Of a stretch of DNA of 64,000 nt, positions 50,049-61,830 are shown piece after piece. The position numbers were made by a program, and so were the translations under genes. The notes under the pieces were generated by a model that worked only from the letters and a program-made list of their open reading frames with translations, made no database searches and had not been told where the DNA came from. The DNA is from Capitulum mitella. Lineage: Eukaryota > Arthropoda > Thecostraca > Pollicipedomorpha > Pollicipedidae. The stretch is taken from NCBI GenBank assembly GCA_030062745.1, contig CP099841.1, forward strand, positions 17,921,398 through 17,985,397. Reading direction: 5' to 3'. Within the stretch, counting starts at the first letter, position 1, and each line of letters starts with the position of its first letter.

Positions 50049-52540
50049 TTAACCCGGCACGGCCTGGAGTTGTCAAATAGGGCACCCTCTCTTTCTCTTA
50101 AATAGCTTCTAAAACTGGGGTCAACCCAACCAAGCTTTCAGCACCTGTTCATTGATCAATTTTACATAAAATAAATCAATAAAAACCATTCCCGTGACTG
50201 GTCAGGTTATGGGGATATGACGTCTTAAGTAAACTCATGCATGCATGTTTTCGCCTCTTCGGGCGGTGGCGCGGACGTGCTTGTTTTTTTTTTTTGATAA
50301 TATTCACGAATAAAATGCATGAATTATTTGGATTTACAAAGGACACTGTCCCCAAAGAGATATACAACCAAGTCAGCATTAAAGGTCATGCTAGGTCACA
50401 TGCATAATGACAGCTGGACTGACTTGCATTGTGGTTAACAGAAGTGGTTGCCGCTGACCTTCTCCATCGTTCAGGGTAGACAAGCAAAGCTAAATGCGCT
50501 CATTAGCAACGTTCACTAAATGCAACGTGAGGTCATGTTAGGCCACGCCATAGGTAGATGTCAAAACGAAATAAAATGCAACATTGTTTGTGGAAGATCC
50601 TTCAGTTGCAGCCAAAAGCAGCTATTGTTCCTAATGGGAAAAAGAAAAAACGACCATCTGTCCTGACCTGGCTTGACCTTGACCCGACAAAGAGCAGACA
50701 GAACAGATTTAGTTCTCACGAGACGTCATTTCTGTTCTGCACTTGATGCAGTTAAGAATCCCAGCGAGCAATTATTGCTCTTTGTCAGGAAGGGTAAAGC
50801 AACCTTTTCTAACATGACCTAGACTGACCTTGGCCTGATGAGAAGCAGGTAGTGTAAAACTGATCATCAGCAGGTTTCACTTCCATCCTTTTTGGCACGT
50901 GGATCAAGAAGGCTGCGAGTAAGTATCGATCTTTGGCAGGTAAAGTAAGATCAGTATTTCACATGACCTAGGTTGGCTTTGTCCCGACATTTTTAAATAT
51001 TTTGACATGTTTCTAATGCAAAAGATTGTGACCTTCCGTTTAATACCCAGTTGAAGGCTCTAAGGCTAGTATTGCCGATGATATGATGTACAAACCGATG
51101 TCAGTTTTTCCGACGCCGTGTTATGCGTTTTACGTGACCTGCGACGTCATCAGTCATGTGATCAGGGCTAACTAAGATGGTTTTTCTGAATCGCAAGACT
51201 CAGAGCGATCGATTGGTGGTATACCGAATCAAATCCGACGGTTAGATCCTGAGATAGTAGGGGTGCCCTTTTTGACACCCCTAACCCTATTCCCGGCAGG
51301 GGGGGCGGAATCCGCCCCCCCTCGGGTTTTTTGCTTGCCAATTCCAGGTTTTTTAACGCAGCTTCACCAAACTTGGTCACTTTTCCTAGATATTCCTTCT
51401 ACGCGCCGTGACAAAATTTCGAAATTCTATTTTGCTCAGGGGCGGAGCCAGGCAACGTTTTTGGGAGGCACCTCAGGTCATTTTTGGCCGTGTTGAGGGT
51501 AAAAGGAAAATGTCTGCCAAAAATAGAGATTTTAAGATAGAACTTAAAACTTTATATGAATATATAGCTAAATAGTTGGGCAATGTTCATATGTAATTTT
51601 GTTTATCTGAGGTCACTTTACAAGGTCAGGTCAAGGTCAAAAGTCAAAATTTGTTTTTTCGCAATAATTTCGGCGCCGTTTTTTCAAATGCCAAACCCAG
51701 AATATATATAACGTATAAAGATGCCATCTACTTGTGTACCAAGTTTCAGCTTGATATCAGGTCGGGTCACGGAGCTATGACCTAAAATGTCAGTGCACGT
51801 ACCCTATATAGCAAAAGCCGAAAAATGAATTTTTTGGAATAGAGTGAATTTAACCGATTAAAAACGTTTACAGATAATATTGAATGCACACGACATCATT
51901 CCAGGTGACCCCAAGGCCACTGGAGGTCATTTAAGGTCAAAGGTCACAAGTTGATCTGAAGAACGTGTGACCATGACAGTTCCCCCTTTTTTATGTCCCT
52001 GGCGCCGCCTATGCTAACATTATACAAACATTGTAATGCGATTTATACTTCTTTAGCATAACATGACTAGCAGAAGCTAAAAAAGTGTTTTGGCCTCTTT
52101 TGTTCATTCCGTTATTAGAAAACTTATCCCCCTATTTTTGAAACCCTGTGAACGCCCATGAATTTTCTCAAAATTTCAAATTTGCATACCCATGGTAAAA
52201 GCCCTATCCATAATCTCTCGATTGATGCCAGGTTCATCGAAATCGGTCCATAAACAACGGAGTTATAAGAAGTAAAAAAGTACCCCCCATTTTGACATTT
52301 TTGCCCCCCTGTATCCACAAATTTCAAAATTTTTAAAAATTTCTTTTTATAAAAATGTAGTTCACGTCATGGCAAATCGATTGCCGTTTGTTGCGATGAA
52401 ATCGGATAAGTAGTTCTCGAGATCTCAGGGGGGGGCCGAATCCGCCCCCCCCTGCCGGGAATCGGCCATACCGTCTAGCCCTCCGGGAATAGGGCTAAGC
52501 AGTCGCGAGTACAGAAAGCCGCCAGGCGGTGCCGGATTAA
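50049..52540 (+). mobile_element. T3 TTAA-flanked element with internal repeats
   Basis: The left end TTAACCCGGCACGGCCTGG and the reverse complement of the right end TTAATCCGGCACCGCCTGG form inverted ends outside which TTAA is present on both sides (50049-50052, 52537-52540). The interior has loosely repeated blocks about 150 bases apart, beginning TGACCT...TGACCTTG (near 50662, 50815, 50963). The element is interrupted by a complete T1 copy. A second T3 terminus occurs at 39.2 kb. Non-coding; possibly piggyBac-like. Confidence 0.55.
51281..52498 (+). mobile_element. T1 TTAA element, copy 4, with CTAA target duplication
   Basis: Complete T1 copy with terminal CCCTATTCCCGGCAGGGG and CCGGGAATAGGG. 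It is flanked on both sides by CTAA (51281-51284 and 52495-52498) in place of TTAA. It carries the perfect DR1 site at 51934-51946 and the half-site cluster near 51623-51640. It lies inside the T3 element. Confidence 0.9.
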
Positions 52541-54701
52541 TTGAGCCCACTTAACGCTGTTATCTCAATGTTTTCCATTCGCCGCCTTATCAACGTCTTT
52601 CGAAGCAAATCCTGCAGCTAAGGATAATTCCGTGCTCCATTTTTTGTTGCCACGAATCGGAAACCTGTCTAGATGTTCTAACTAACAAATGGTATGCCCA
52701 CTGCGTTACATTTGTCGTTTGTATCATCTTGGCTAAAGCTAGTTCGCATTCGTTGTCATGTGGAGGGCTACTACGTAACAATATTTCCCATTCCGACGGA
52801 ACAACTATTATCAAGGTAAACTAGGTTAGGAAATCGCATCTGGGAAATGTTTGTCTGCATTCAGCTAAATTCATAAATCGTCATCTAGCATTCTGTGTGA
52901 CAGCATCTTTTATTGTCTTCATTCCTTGACAATATAGCACCCACCATATTCTGTTCTCTATCAATGCGTTCACCTCATTGTCTTCGTTAAACCATAAGAA
53001 ATTATTAATATCATCCGCACTAGAAACTGGCTCTTAATATGCAGCTTTGGCCCTAGCGTTGAGCACCTCTTTCCAAAAAACGGTTTTAATTAGGACTTGT
53101 GTTATGCTGTTTGAGCCAATGTTTGCGTGACATATTGTAAACTGCTAGTGCTTAATTTGTGTCGAACAAAAAGTTTCCATATTGATGTAGGCTCCATAAA
53201 TCGTCTTACTCGTCCCATCTTTAAACTACCTATTTTCGTGTTGTACTGTACACGTGTGTCGCGTATGTGCGTTTTTTTCTTTTCTTATGTGTGTGCATAC
53301 CTGGTGGTGTTAAATTGCAAATGATAGGTCGTGGTGTGAGAAAATCTTGCTCCGAAGGGCCGCCTTAAGATATGTGTGGATTTCTCATTTTATTTTCAGC
53401 CGCCGTAGTGGATAGGTGCTACTGGAATGCCAGGTTAGAAGACCTGCCCCTTTTTCCACATCCGCGTCAAAATTTCTTAGACGAGGTCATGTGGTCAGGA
53501 CAGTGTCAGGCTTACTACCACAAGGCACAATTTTCCCGTATTCTGACCTCTGCTACGATCAACCTGTCCCCTGAAACACAGATGTTTTCCTGACCATATA
53601 GAAATTTAAAACCCTTCACAGTAACTGATCACCAGAACTGGTCAACTGGTCATTCGATTAAAGATCGAATCAATGGGCGTTCGAGACCACTTGTCATTGG
53701 AGGGGTGAAGAAATTTGCTCTTCCGATAGCCATATGTTTGTAAGTCTTGGAATGCCATAAAGTAACGTTTTTGCATCAAATTGCTATGAATTTCAGCATG
53801 AAAATGGCCATCAAAACACAATATATGGACCGAAACTGACCATCAGGCTCTTTAATCTTACTTATTCACCGTTGTAAAAACGACCGCACTGAGCCTGGTA
53901 TGGAAACTATCCAGATCAGTGAGCCAACGCAGTATCTATTGCTCTCCATTGGTATGTGCGTGCGACCATGCTTGTGTGTCCACATCTGTGTTGTGAATAA
54001 CTGAGATGCCATTTAACCACGTTTCAATATTTTAAGCGACACAGCAATGACCATGTTATGCTTGTAATCGTGGTTGCCAATGCATATATACATAAATACC
54101 ACACAAAAAGGGTTCGAAGATGCGGTCTCCGGCATGTACATCAGGCTAACCCAAAGAAAAACCACTTTTCTCTGAGATACAATCAGCAAAGGTGTGTACA
54201 CCTTACCTAAGCCTCCTGATGATAGAGGTTCATGACCATATTTCAAGGAAGTCAAAGACTGATCAAAAACAAGCGGAGTCGGTAGTCACGTTTTGGCGAA
54301 CGTGCGATATTTTTGTCATATATTGCACACTTGTCCAAAAAGTAGAAACTTTCCATCATTTCGGTGAACACGCGCCACTTTAGTCTTTATTTCTATTTGC
54401 AACGACACCTCGTATTGCGAAATTTTAAATGGGTCAGTGCCGTTCAGTGCGGATCAAAAGGATTACCGCAAAAGGTCACACGGGAAGCTGCCGCCCAGAC
54501 TGTTTTTCTTTGCGTTGTGGGGCAAGAGGGGATGCTGAATTCGTCTGTGGGGGAAAACAATAACATGATTTTAAAGATTAGGAGAAAAACTTGTTCATGG
54601 CCAGCCCAGGTCATCTAGTGTCATAGACTCTGGTAGCCTGAGGACGTATGCTACACGCCAGTAGTTTCGTTGTTATGTGCTTACAGTATTTACATCATGT
54701 A
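52541..54701. other. Gene-free stretch
   Basis: No gene recognised. A 75-codon minus-strand frame at 52590-52814 has an amino-acid composition that could be coding, but it shows no family resemblance. Confidence 0.4.
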
Positions 54702-54808
54702 CAGAAAAGTAGTCAGACCTGCAGTTTATATCATACCATGCATCAGAAAGTAAATACTGCATCACATCGCTTGAAATAATCCATGGTATTGGGTCCCATC
54801 ACCTCACA

Positions 54809-55526
54809 TCAGTGACCTCTCAGAGAGCCGATGATGCACGTTGTGATGATGGATTGTATGAGATCCTGCACCTCTCTCTCATCTGTTGCTACATCCGAGC
54901 AGTCTCCCATGAGCTTGATGAACCTCTCGGCCGGATCGTTCGCACACTGTACACTGGAAGCAAAGCTCTTCATCTCGCGATCAGAGCTGCTGGTCTCCTA
55001 CTCCTCGGGGTCTCTGCAGCGCCACTGTTCGTCAGCATCTAGTATGTGGAAGATGCACCACGACTGAGGTCGTATAAACCATCGGAGTGTAGTTCGTTCT
55101 TCCAGCTTCGGGAAAGCCGGTTTTCCCATCTCAGACAGGGCGGCTAGCGCGGCACAGCTTTTGGGCCATGGCGACCTTTTCCTCGTGCGATACGCGATCG
55201 CTGAAGAGTGATGAAGGCACGACGTCTTCCGCCAGGTACCAAAAATGACGATACAGAACCTGCTGGCCTGCTTCGGTTATGCCAGCATCTCTGAGTGTTA
55301 TTGCTTAATGCAGAGTTTGATACAGCTGGAGGCCCTGCAGTGGCGCGTCTGCAATGCAGTAACCCACCTGAAGCCAATACGGCACGTAAATCGGAGCTGC
55401 GAACCTGCAGGACGATTGCAATTTCTGAACAGTGTCATCGTATCCCATTTTCTCACTCAGAGTGAGTCGCTTGAAGGCATAGAGCAAATTGGGGAGCGAA
55501 TCATTATGCGCGTTGGATGGCATCAT
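54809..55526 (-). pseudogene. Relic of a multicopy arthropod protein family, left arm
   Basis: Reading outward on the minus strand, the frame covers LLYAFKRL..., then YVPYWLQ...ADAPLQGLQLYQTLH and a stop. A further open part contains WYLAEDVVPSSLFSDRVSHEEK. It is then broken by a 5-base deletion after the ASRP codons, relative to the right arm. The order ADAPxxDL...HLWYL...ALFSxxV...VNDxAER is a layout I know from a highly multicopy family of uncharacterised proteins in arthropods and Hydra. Their function is unknown to me. Confidence 0.55.
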
Positions 55527-56205
55527 TGCTCTATGCCTTCAAGCGACTGGCGTGGCCACAAGTGTCCGGATGGGATGCGTTCAGAAACTGCAAGCGTTGT
55601 GCAGTTTTTCAGCTCTGATCCACGTGTCGTTTGGACTTCAGTTGGATTGTTAAACTGCAGACGCGTTAGTGAAGGACCTCCGACTGCGTCAAACCCTGCA
55701 TTAAGTACTAACACCCAGAGATGCTGGCATAACCGAAGCAGGCCAGCAGGTTCTGTATCGTCATTTTTGGTACCTGGCGGAAGACGTCGTGCCTTCATCA
55801 CTCTTCAGCGATCGTGTATCGCACGAGGAAAAGGTCGCCATGGCCCAAAAGCTGTGCCGCGCTAGCCGCCCTGCTTCTTCTGAGATGGGAAAACCGGCTT
55901 TCCCGAAGCTGGAAGAACGAACGACACTCCGATGGTTTATACGACCTCAGTCGTGGTGCATCTTCCACATACTAGATGCTGACGAACAGTGGCGCTGCAG
56001 AGACCCCGAGGAGTGGGAGACCAGCAGCTCTGACCGCGAGATGAAGAGCTTTGCTTCCAGTGTACAGTGTGCGAACGATCCGGCCGAGAGGTTCATCAAG
56101 CTCATGGGAGACTGCTTGGATGTAGCAACAGATGAGGGAGAGGTGCAGGATCTCATGCAATCCATCACCACAACGTGCATCATCGGTTCTCTGATAGGTC
56201 ACTGA
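55526..56205 (+). pseudogene. Relic of a multicopy arthropod protein family, right arm
   Basis: Plus-strand counterpart of the left arm. From 55705 to the TGA at 56203-56205 the frame is open for 166 codons and contains WYLAEDVVPSSLFSDRVSHEEK, QSWCIFHILDADEQW and CANDPAERFIKLMGDC. The last is the ND-x-AER signature that closes this family before a short tail. Upstream, the ADAL...QTLH part has an extra in-frame stop that the left arm lacks, and both arms share the stop after QTLH. The two arms thus carry different lesions, and neither encodes a full protein unless an intron is hidden at the shared stop. Confidence 0.55.
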
Positions 56206-56310
56206 TGTGAGGTGATGAGACCCAATGCCATGGATTATTTCATGCGATGAGGTATAGTATTTACTATCTGACGCATGATATGAAATGTACTGCAGATCTG
56301 ACTACTTTTT

Positions 56311-57418
56311 CGCAAATTATTTCAGCACTTCAAAGCAAGTAATTTGGGATTACAGCAAAGAAAAAATAACTGGCATAGAACATATGTCTTCAGGCTACTA
56401 GGGTCAATGACACTAGCTGACTTGGATTGGCCATGAATGACTGTTTTCTTCTAGGATCTAAAATTATGTTATTATCATTCCTATAGACAAATTTGTCGTC
56501 CCTCGTTGTCGAATAACGCAAAGAAAAGCAATGTCTGGGCGACAGTCTCCGCTTGTGACCTTTTGGGATGCTAACTTTGACTAGCACTGACCCATGATTC
56601 ATGCATCAAATTTTTACATTTCGAGATGTGTTGCAAGTAGAAATGAGGACGACATTACCGTCAATCCATCGAAACGATGGAAAGTTTCTACCTTTCGTAC
56701 AAGTGTGCAATATATGTGAAAAACAGCGTTTTTGTCAAATTGTGACCCCGACCCCTTGTTTTTCACCAGTTTTCACTTTTCGAAAAATGGTCATCAGCCT
56801 CCTTAATTAGAAGGCTCACATTATGGGCAAACACCTGTCCTAATTATCTCAGAGATTTTTTTTGGGTCGACCTAATGAACATTAAGCGAACGCAGTACCT
56901 AATTATGTGCGTAGGCATCAGATGCGCATAAAGTATGAACAGACGGTTGCACAAGCATGCAGAAACATAACCCCCGAACAGCTGGACCAGTTTTGGAACG
57001 TGCGATAGGCGAGAGATGTTTACATTTTTGTTACTGGATTAAAACTGCATGAAACTGAAACAACCTTTCTCTCCTTAACTCGCAACTTTACGTCTACGAT
57101 CCGTTATAGTTACACATTTACTGTGTCTCAGGATGCTTTAAAAGAGGAAATGAAGTTAAGTCGGGCGTCGCGAATCGTATATTTTTTTCATTCTTTAGCA
57201 ACTTGGCTAGTGAAAATAGTCATAGAAAGCGACCATCCACGTATCTTAAATGTGTGATTGCCTATTTGTGATGTTGTCTCACAATATTTGGAGAGCTGGC
57301 TGGCTGCACTCAGACGGAGTATCGTTCATAAACTAGTCGTGCTGCTCGGGGTACCACAAAGTATCACAGAGTTCGCTTACTTCCGTGGGGAAGGAAGACT
57401 TTTGTCGACCAGGTGTGA
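56311..57418. other. Gene-free stretch
   Basis: A+T-rich sequence with no supported exon. Confidence 0.45.
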
Positions 57419-57676
57419 ACAGTCGATTCTCCTGGCAACGAACAGAACAGGGCATCGGCTACGGAGCGACAAAAGCGGCATGGGGAAAACCGGGTGGCGA
57501 AAACCGTCTATCTACGTCAGAGCAGGCTCACTGTCACCACAACATCAAGCACACATCACACTAGCGGTACGGTCAGCAGCGATGGTCCAGTGCGGACCAG
57601 CCTGCCCCCACTCAGTCAGCTCTCCGGTCCCATGCAAAGCGGCTGGTCCCGGCCGCCGATCGGCGGCATTATCTAG
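57419..57676 (+). CDS. Possible terminal exon, protein unknown
   Basis: An 86-codon frame is open from just after a TGA to a TAG at 57674-57676. From about 57446 its codons favour C or G at the third position, unlike the A+T-rich flanks. The product is Arg/Gln-rich, then Ser/Thr-rich, then ends SRPPIGGII. Candidate splice acceptors are AACAG at 57418-57422 and 57441-57445; the second follows a modest pyrimidine tract. Overlapping frames are also open, as expected in G+C-rich DNA. I do not recognise the protein. It may be the last exon of a plus-strand gene or a chance frame. Confidence 0.3.
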   Translation, partial: TVDSPGNEQNRASATERQKRHGENRVAKTVYLRQSRLTVTTTSSTHHTSGTVSSDGPVRTSLPPLSQLSGPMQSGWSRPPIGGII

Positions 57677-60600
57677 ACCCTACAGCTGTGACTACGATCA
57701 GCCCACACTCATCAAATGATGACTGCGTGCTTGACCAGGGAGTTGCTGGCGCATTTATCCCCCCCTCCCTATTTTGGTTTTTCTGGCACAATTTTGTGAA
57801 CGTGAAGCTCGAAAATTAAGCTATCGGCCCAAAAGTTTCAGTACTCCTACCCGAACAAAAGCAGCTAGATCTCGTAAAAAATAGTTGATTACGTCACCAT
57901 AAATAATGTCATACGACAACTAGGATTACATCATTAACGCTGTTTTCATATAACATTAAGACCCCTGTATCTGTATTTCCCTTTTTGTGGATTGCAAGAA
58001 GCTCACCAGGGATAACACAAAGGTAAAGTATCAGGTCATGCAAGTTATGAATGACCTCAGGTGAGGTCAGCGACGGTTACTTGCTAGCTTCTCTCAGGCC
58101 GTCGTAGTGTCCTTACTGATACAAATACTCTGATACGCTGCTTGGAACGGACTCCGATTCTTAACATCACGCTGTTATACCACTCGGATCAATTTTGTTG
58201 CAGATCTAGGTCTAGAAACTAAAAGATTGCAGATACGGAGAAACGAGTACCATTCCGGGGCTTGTCATCAAATTACGCGCCAGTAAAACGTCTAAGGTCA
58301 GGTCGTGATCTAAATTAACATTCTAAGGTGACCACCGGTCCCTTTGTGAAAGATGTGGTTTGTCGTGATAAAATGAGTTTCTATTTTACATATTGCCAGT
58401 CCCGACCATTGTTGCCCTCTTAAGGTATTCACTGAAGCGTTGGGCAAATCACCGTGAAATGTAAGGCGTTTACCTGAATTGTGATGTCATCATTGACACT
58501 GAGATCAACAAAATGGGGATGCTTAGCGCCTCAGAGTGGCAGAGTCGACTATATCTAATGGTTTCCAAACGTTCGGAAGCTGCCCATGGTGGATACAGGA
58601 AACTTTATGGCGGCAGTGCAGTGCCACGTGTAAATTAGCTTTACGTACTGAAAACATGGTAAGGTAAGATAGCCTGACGATTTTACATGTCATTACGTTG
58701 CTACGTGGGATAGAGATTGTGTGAAAAGATAAATAAATCTCAAGGGTGGAGCCAGTTACAGAAAGCTGTGAGCCGCAACGCGCAGTCACAAATATACAAT
58801 ATCAGACTGCGAGGTTGATTTATGATATTATAAATGAAACATGCCACTGTCACTAGAATCTGATATATAAAAAATATCCCAAGTGCGGATCAAGGTTATT
58901 TTCCTCGCACCTGGATAAAATGTCGATTCACGTTCTGTGACTTGGACGGCCTTTCACTAGTCCTTGTTATCAGTGTTGGATTGTTGCTGGATTGGATCAG
59001 CGCTGGATTATCACAATGGATTTACTAGTGCGCAAATTTGACGTCAGCAAGATGCTCCCTTAGCATCACCTTTTTTATCTCCCACTTAATCCATGCAGTT
59101 GGTACCACACGAACAAGCTATGGAACAAGCTAACTACACGAACAATATATCTTATCAATGTTGCTCTTTAGGTTGTACACAAGTGAAGGATTTTTGGCTT
59201 TCATTAGGTGATTTAGCAGATAAGTGGACTGAGGTGAGTGGGAGGCCAAGCTGATGGAATATGTTGCAGACGTCAGAGTCCACGGCACTTATCGAGCCTG
59301 TTGCCTTCATGTCTGATTCCTTACGCCCACTGTTCATTCGTGAATCTGTTCCAACCGGATATTCTGTTTTTTATGATTTTTGCCCGATGGCCGCTATCAA
59401 CGCCAAAGTGAATTGGCCAGTTTAAAAAATGGCGCCGATCACTACGTTCCGTTCTCTCGGGCATAAATGTCCAGTCATCGCACACATGCTGGTCGTTGTT
59501 GCCCGTCAGTGATCACGCAGTCAGGAAGTCCAAGGTCAACGAGCGGTCACGAGGAATGCCAGATGGATTTGCTTTATGTTACATATACTAAATATATACA
59601 TATGTTATGAGAATTAAATTAACTGCGACTCAAAATAATTTATTATTATTCAACGCTTCGAAAAACTACGTCCTTTAACAATCGTAGAAAAGCCAGGTTT
59701 GACGCTGACAGATATCCCACGCATGAGTGCCATTGGCTGATCAAGCGCTGCCTTACCCAGTGCAACATGATAGCTGTTGCACTGGGTAAGGCAACTACTA
59801 CAACTACAACTACTCACTGTTGCCGGTTTTATGAGCTAAAAATAAGTAGAGGGAACAGTGATATCAGTGAAGCTTGTGAAAAGTGCAAGCGTGATTGCCG
59901 ACAAAAGACGTAAAATTTATTAGCATTTCACACGATTACATGTCGTCATGTTGAAAAAATAAATCGCAGCACACACGATGCACAAATATACTTATACCTG
60001 CAAAATGAAAAACACGCGAACTATTCTACTGAAATTAGGCTATTTCCAAACATCCGGCACTAAACATTTTGCGACGTTTTCTACGAGAATGTAAGCAAAA
60101 GCCGAAAGAAAGTTTCCAAAACCATTTAGCTTTTGTATGTACACTTACTACAAAGAAGACAAAATATTAGATACTTCATCTATCAGTCAGGTCAAACCCA
60201 AAACTCACGGTAATATGTCGACCGTACTAAAAGCGCATTAACTATGCAAGAAGTCGGAATTTGCAATACCGAGCATTAATTTGCTAGTCATAATACCTTA
60301 TTTTCGCAACGAATGACTCGAGGTGAACCTAAACCATGGAGTAGAATGTATCCATGACCTGACCTTTGGTCTTTTGGATGCGTTTGCCACGCAGCTTCAT
60401 TAAAACCCATTTTTTATTTTACCCTCCACCCATAATCAGGTGACCAGGATTGCTCCCACCCGAAATGGTTTTGTTTCGTTGCATCTGCAATATCCTGGTC
60501 GATCGAGTCACATTTTACTTAGAACAGAAGCTAAACCAGCACAGTGCGCAGCCAAAAAAAGACTGGTGCTGACCTTACTTTTGGTTATGTTTGACTTTCA

Positions 60601-61820
60601 GAACCTTAAATTTGGCCTCTGTGCCATCCCTGATGAGCTTCTTTCAAACCATGTCCCAAGGAAACGACGGATACCGTAATGCAACTAGTGCCAGAAACCG
60701 CATCTGTTATGGATATTGTGACGTTGCATAGCCTGGCCTGTGATGGCCTCGCTAACTGTTTCTTGTCGAAAGATAGCTGTTTTGTTCACGTCGAGATCAT
60801 TGATTTGGCATGTTTTGGAAGTGATACCAAAAAACCATGAGATACCAGAAATACGCACAGAGGTACTTCTCAGGGCACCAAGAAATTTGACATGATTTGG
60901 AACTTATATCGGAAAACCACTAGATGGCAAAAACACGCACATAAGTCCTTCTCTGGGCATTAGAAAAGTCTACATTTTTTCTACTTCCGAAACCCAGTGC
61001 AACCAAGATCTTTCCATTTAGTTCATGCAATCAACTCGATGGCATGACACATGATGAAGAAAAATGCAAAAGCTAAGAGAAAAAAGACGTCAGAAGTATA
61101 TAGCCGATAGAGAGTGATAACTTTAAATAGCAGTGAGGAAAGAACAAAGATAGAGTAATCTGAGTAGATATACAGATAGGAGAAAGATGAAATTATGGAA
61201 GCAAGGAAGACATACGATCTATCGCTCTGAAGCACAAAGGTCAACAAGAGTTTGAAGAAACTGGCCACCATTCTGTAAACTGTCGCTTGTGCATATCCAC
61301 TTGCAGGCATCTGGTGCTTGGAAAGCTAGCATGCAGAAATACCAAAATTACAGGAGTTTCCATGTTTGTTCTTATTTATTACTAGGTCATCATCTTCAGC
61401 TGCGGTTCACTGGACGGCTAACGATTCAATGAATTGTACTTTCAAGACAAATTTGTATCCTTGCTTCGTCTTTGGAAAACGAAATTTATTTTCTGCTTTT
61501 TGGTCCGATATGCATCATGGTGCCACCTACGCATTTCTGATCCCCGATCAATGGAAGACGAGCAATGCAAAAATAAAAAAATGGGAAAGGTCTGGCCAAT
61601 TCCAGACCTAAGGTTGTAGACTGTTTCCAGGACCGGCGGCTTAAAATACAAGTACGGTCTGGGGCTGAACTGCACGTTTAAAAAAATAATCGACTACAGC
61701 GGGTACCGAAAATGACTTTTGAACCAGCTTGGTGGGTAAATCAGCTTGCAGAGCAAGCAGCTGCAACCAAGGGCTGACTGGCTGAGCATTCACGGATGCA
61801 TTCAACAAACGGCAAAGCAG
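57677..61820. other. Probable NCKX intron/intergenic stretch
   Basis: No further NCKX exon was found on the minus strand: I saw no second alpha repeat (GTSIPD-type motif) and no linking transmembrane segments. Only scattered short frames occur. The 18-bp-stem hairpin at 59749-59793 is the one clear structure. Confidence 0.45.
59749..59793. repeat. Perfect 18-bp hairpin
   Basis: TGCCTTACCCAGTGCAAC (59749-59766) is exactly complementary to 59776-59793 around the 9-base loop ATGATAGCT. The stem is shorter than a usual animal pre-microRNA and does not extend beyond 18 pairs. Confidence 0.95.
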
Positions 61821-61830
61821 AGATACTCAC
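61821..61830 (-). promoter_or_regulatory. 5' splice site of the NCKX exon
   Basis: On the minus strand the coding sequence ...GTGACAAAC is followed by GTGAGTATCT, a strong donor. It lies after a complete codon (phase 0), and the conserved protein sequence loses its family character beyond it. Confidence 0.85.

Larger units (their letters stand above)
54702..56310. repeat. Large inverted duplication, about 790-bp arms
   Basis: The arm 54702-55487 is the reverse complement of 55526-56310, with a spacer of about 38 bases. Identity is very high in the outer 500 bases and lower toward the centre. Both arms carry the same gene relic, reading outward from the centre. No target duplication was found at the outer ends. 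Confidence 0.9.

Noticed and set aside
2316-52498. CRISPR array or phage-like repeats
   Set aside because: Repeat units are large dispersed transposons or minisatellites without the short repeat/unique spacer pattern, and the DNA is eukaryotic.
59155-59337. Possible retroelement frame on the minus strand
   Set aside because: Only 60 codons, with no reverse transcriptase or nuclease motif, and other frames are equally open.
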